Shown: positions 63,158 to 64,000 of the stretch, piece by piece | How the letters are laid out: every line of letters begins with the position of its first letter | How positions within the stretch are numbered: position 1 is the stretch's first letter | Origin: Geitlerinema sp. S16 | GTDB taxonomy: Bacteria; Cyanobacteriota; Cyanobacteriia; Cyanobacteriales; Geitlerinemataceae | Reading direction: 5' to 3' | DNA: 64,000 nt | NCBI GenBank assembly: GCA_011390275.1 | Contig: JAABST010000003.1 | Span: forward strand, 1-64,000 | Position numbers and translations under genes: made by a program | The notes under the pieces: generated by a model | Databases searched by the model: none | What the model saw: only the letters and a program-made list of their open reading frames with translations | Told to the model about the DNA's origin: nothing

Positions 63158-64000
63158 ATGGCAACGGTTTGGGAAATAGACTTTTATTCGCGTCCGATCC
63201 TCGATGAGAACGGCAAAAAATTATGGGAGTTGCTGATTTGTGAGTCGCCCTTGAGTGTCGATCGTGAATCGGAGAGTTTATTTCGGGATGCCTACTTTTG
63301 CCCCAGCACGACGGTTAACTCCAAATGGCTCGGCAACGCCCTCAAGCAAGCGATGGAAAAATCGGGGCAGTCGCCGCAGGTCGTGCGCTTTTTTCGTCGC
63401 CAGATGAACAATATGATCCTCAAGGCTTGTACCGATATCGGCCTAGACGCCAAGCTTGGACGCCGTACCGTAGCTCTCAATGCCTGGATGGAAGACCGCC
63501 TGGTTAATGTCTACCCCAACGAACCGGGCTATCAAGACACCACGATTACGTCTCCTTCTGTTCAATACCAGTCGCCCATCCCGCTCGCATTGCCGGACGC
63601 GCTCCAGGGTCAGCAGTGGGCGTTTGTGACGCTGGAGGCGAGCGCTTTTGATGATATGCCGGATTGGGAAATTGATTTTGGTGAGGGATTTCCGCTGTCT
63701 TTGGCGAATCTGGCGGGCGATCGCGCCATTCCCGGTACGATCGTCTTCTCGCCCCGCGCCTTCCCCCTAGCGGCCTGGATGTCGGGTCTCGAACTGGGCT
63801 TTTTGAAATACACCATGGGGCGTAACCCGCGTTTAATTTTAGAAACCGGCGGAAACGATGCCTGGGTGCTTGCAGACGTGGTGAGCGAAGCTACCCAAGC
63901 GGAAGCCGCGCGATTTGAGGCCGCCAAGCAAGCGGCGAATGGGGTTCACTTCCTGGCCGTTCAGTCCGATCCCAATTCCGAAGCCTTTGCGGGATTTTGG
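63158..64000 (+). CDS. Tab2/Atab2 family RNA-binding protein, N-terminal 281 residues (runs off the right edge)
   Basis: The frame begins MATVWEIDFYSRPILDENGK at an ATG at 63158 and stays open to the window end. LICESPLSVDRESESLF, RFFRRQMNNMILKACTDIG and the LEASAFDDMPDWEIDFGEGF segment are typical of Tab2, which in plants and algae binds psaB mRNA and aids photosystem I synthesis; cyanobacterial homologues are RNA-binding but less studied. The gene is 3'-truncated by the window, not by mutation. Confidence 0.93.
   Translation, partial: MATVWEIDFYSRPILDENGKKLWELLICESPLSVDRESESLFRDAYFCPSTTVNSKWLGNALKQAMEKSGQSPQVVRFFRRQMNNMILKACTDIGLDAKLGRRTVALNAWMEDRLVNVYPNEPGYQDTTITSPSVQYQSPIPLALPDALQGQQWAFVTLEASAFDDMPDWEIDFGEGFPLSLANLAGDRAIPGTIVFSPRAFPLAAWMSGLELGFLKYTMGRNPRLILETGGNDAWVLADVVSEATQAEAARFEAAKQAANGVHFLAVQSDPNSEAFAGFW

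Overview
The window is cyanobacterial chromosome. Evidence: the octamer GCGATCGC (HIP1) and its core CGATCG recur throughout coding and non-coding DNA; there is a psaM gene for photosystem I subunit XII; and several families are largely confined to oxygenic phototrophs (DUF1825, Tab2/Atab2, a CP12-like protein, an SLH/OprB porin, a cyanoexosortase-B-associated protein, a small Cys-rich protein and a plastid/cyanobacterial-type SSB). The species cannot be named from the sequence alone. I see no rRNA, tRNA, CRISPR array or prophage.

Layout. 1-1050: the end of an IS5-family insertion sequence that cuts off the 3' part of an Old Yellow Enzyme gene. 1384-9468: housekeeping genes (an EF-G-like GTPase, serS, sucCD, cutA, DUF1825, tsaB). 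9640-13224: a secreted peptidoglycan-binding protein, a STAS protein and a MASE1 histidine kinase. 13269-23004: nadB, rsmG, ssb, gmd, a glycosyltransferase, trmJ, a cysteine-less CP12-like gene, cofG and a J-domain protein. 23203-35811: a Wza-type exporter, an EpsI-like exosortase partner, a GH13 sugar phosphorylase, a YbjN protein, a lipoate-ligase family protein, an aldo/keto reductase and two large polytopic membrane proteins. 36064-47124: a small Cys-rich protein, terC, psaM, a bitopic protein, a CHASE2 histidine kinase, a lipoprotein of the sorbosone dehydrogenase family, a CheY-like regulator and an ABC-class ATPase. 47163-55496: a Nit1C nitrilase cluster. 55510-64000: envelope glycosylation genes, a porin, a YqgF-like nuclease, a TPR protein and the start of a Tab2 gene.

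The most notable system is the Nit1C cluster. Seven genes run leftward: Sll0783-like, nitrilase, MSMEG_0568 radical SAM, Sll0786-like acetyltransferase, Sll0787-like AIR-synthase-fold protein, MSMEG_0569 flavoprotein and MSMEG_0565 glycosyltransferase. A divergent MSMEG_0570 gene stands at the head. The chemistry the complete set performs is, to my knowledge, not settled. The intergenic head holds a GTA-N8-TAC NtcA box inside a perfect 12-bp inverted repeat, followed 22 nt later by a TAN3T -10 box pointing into the operon. This predicts direct nitrogen-stress activation.

The non-coding DNA carries several small mobile-element traces. They include a 128-bp MITE whose end is identical to the end of the IS at the left edge, two TA-flanked MITE-like elements, another short inverted-repeat element, an IS200/IS605-like hairpin next to serS, and short tandem repeats.
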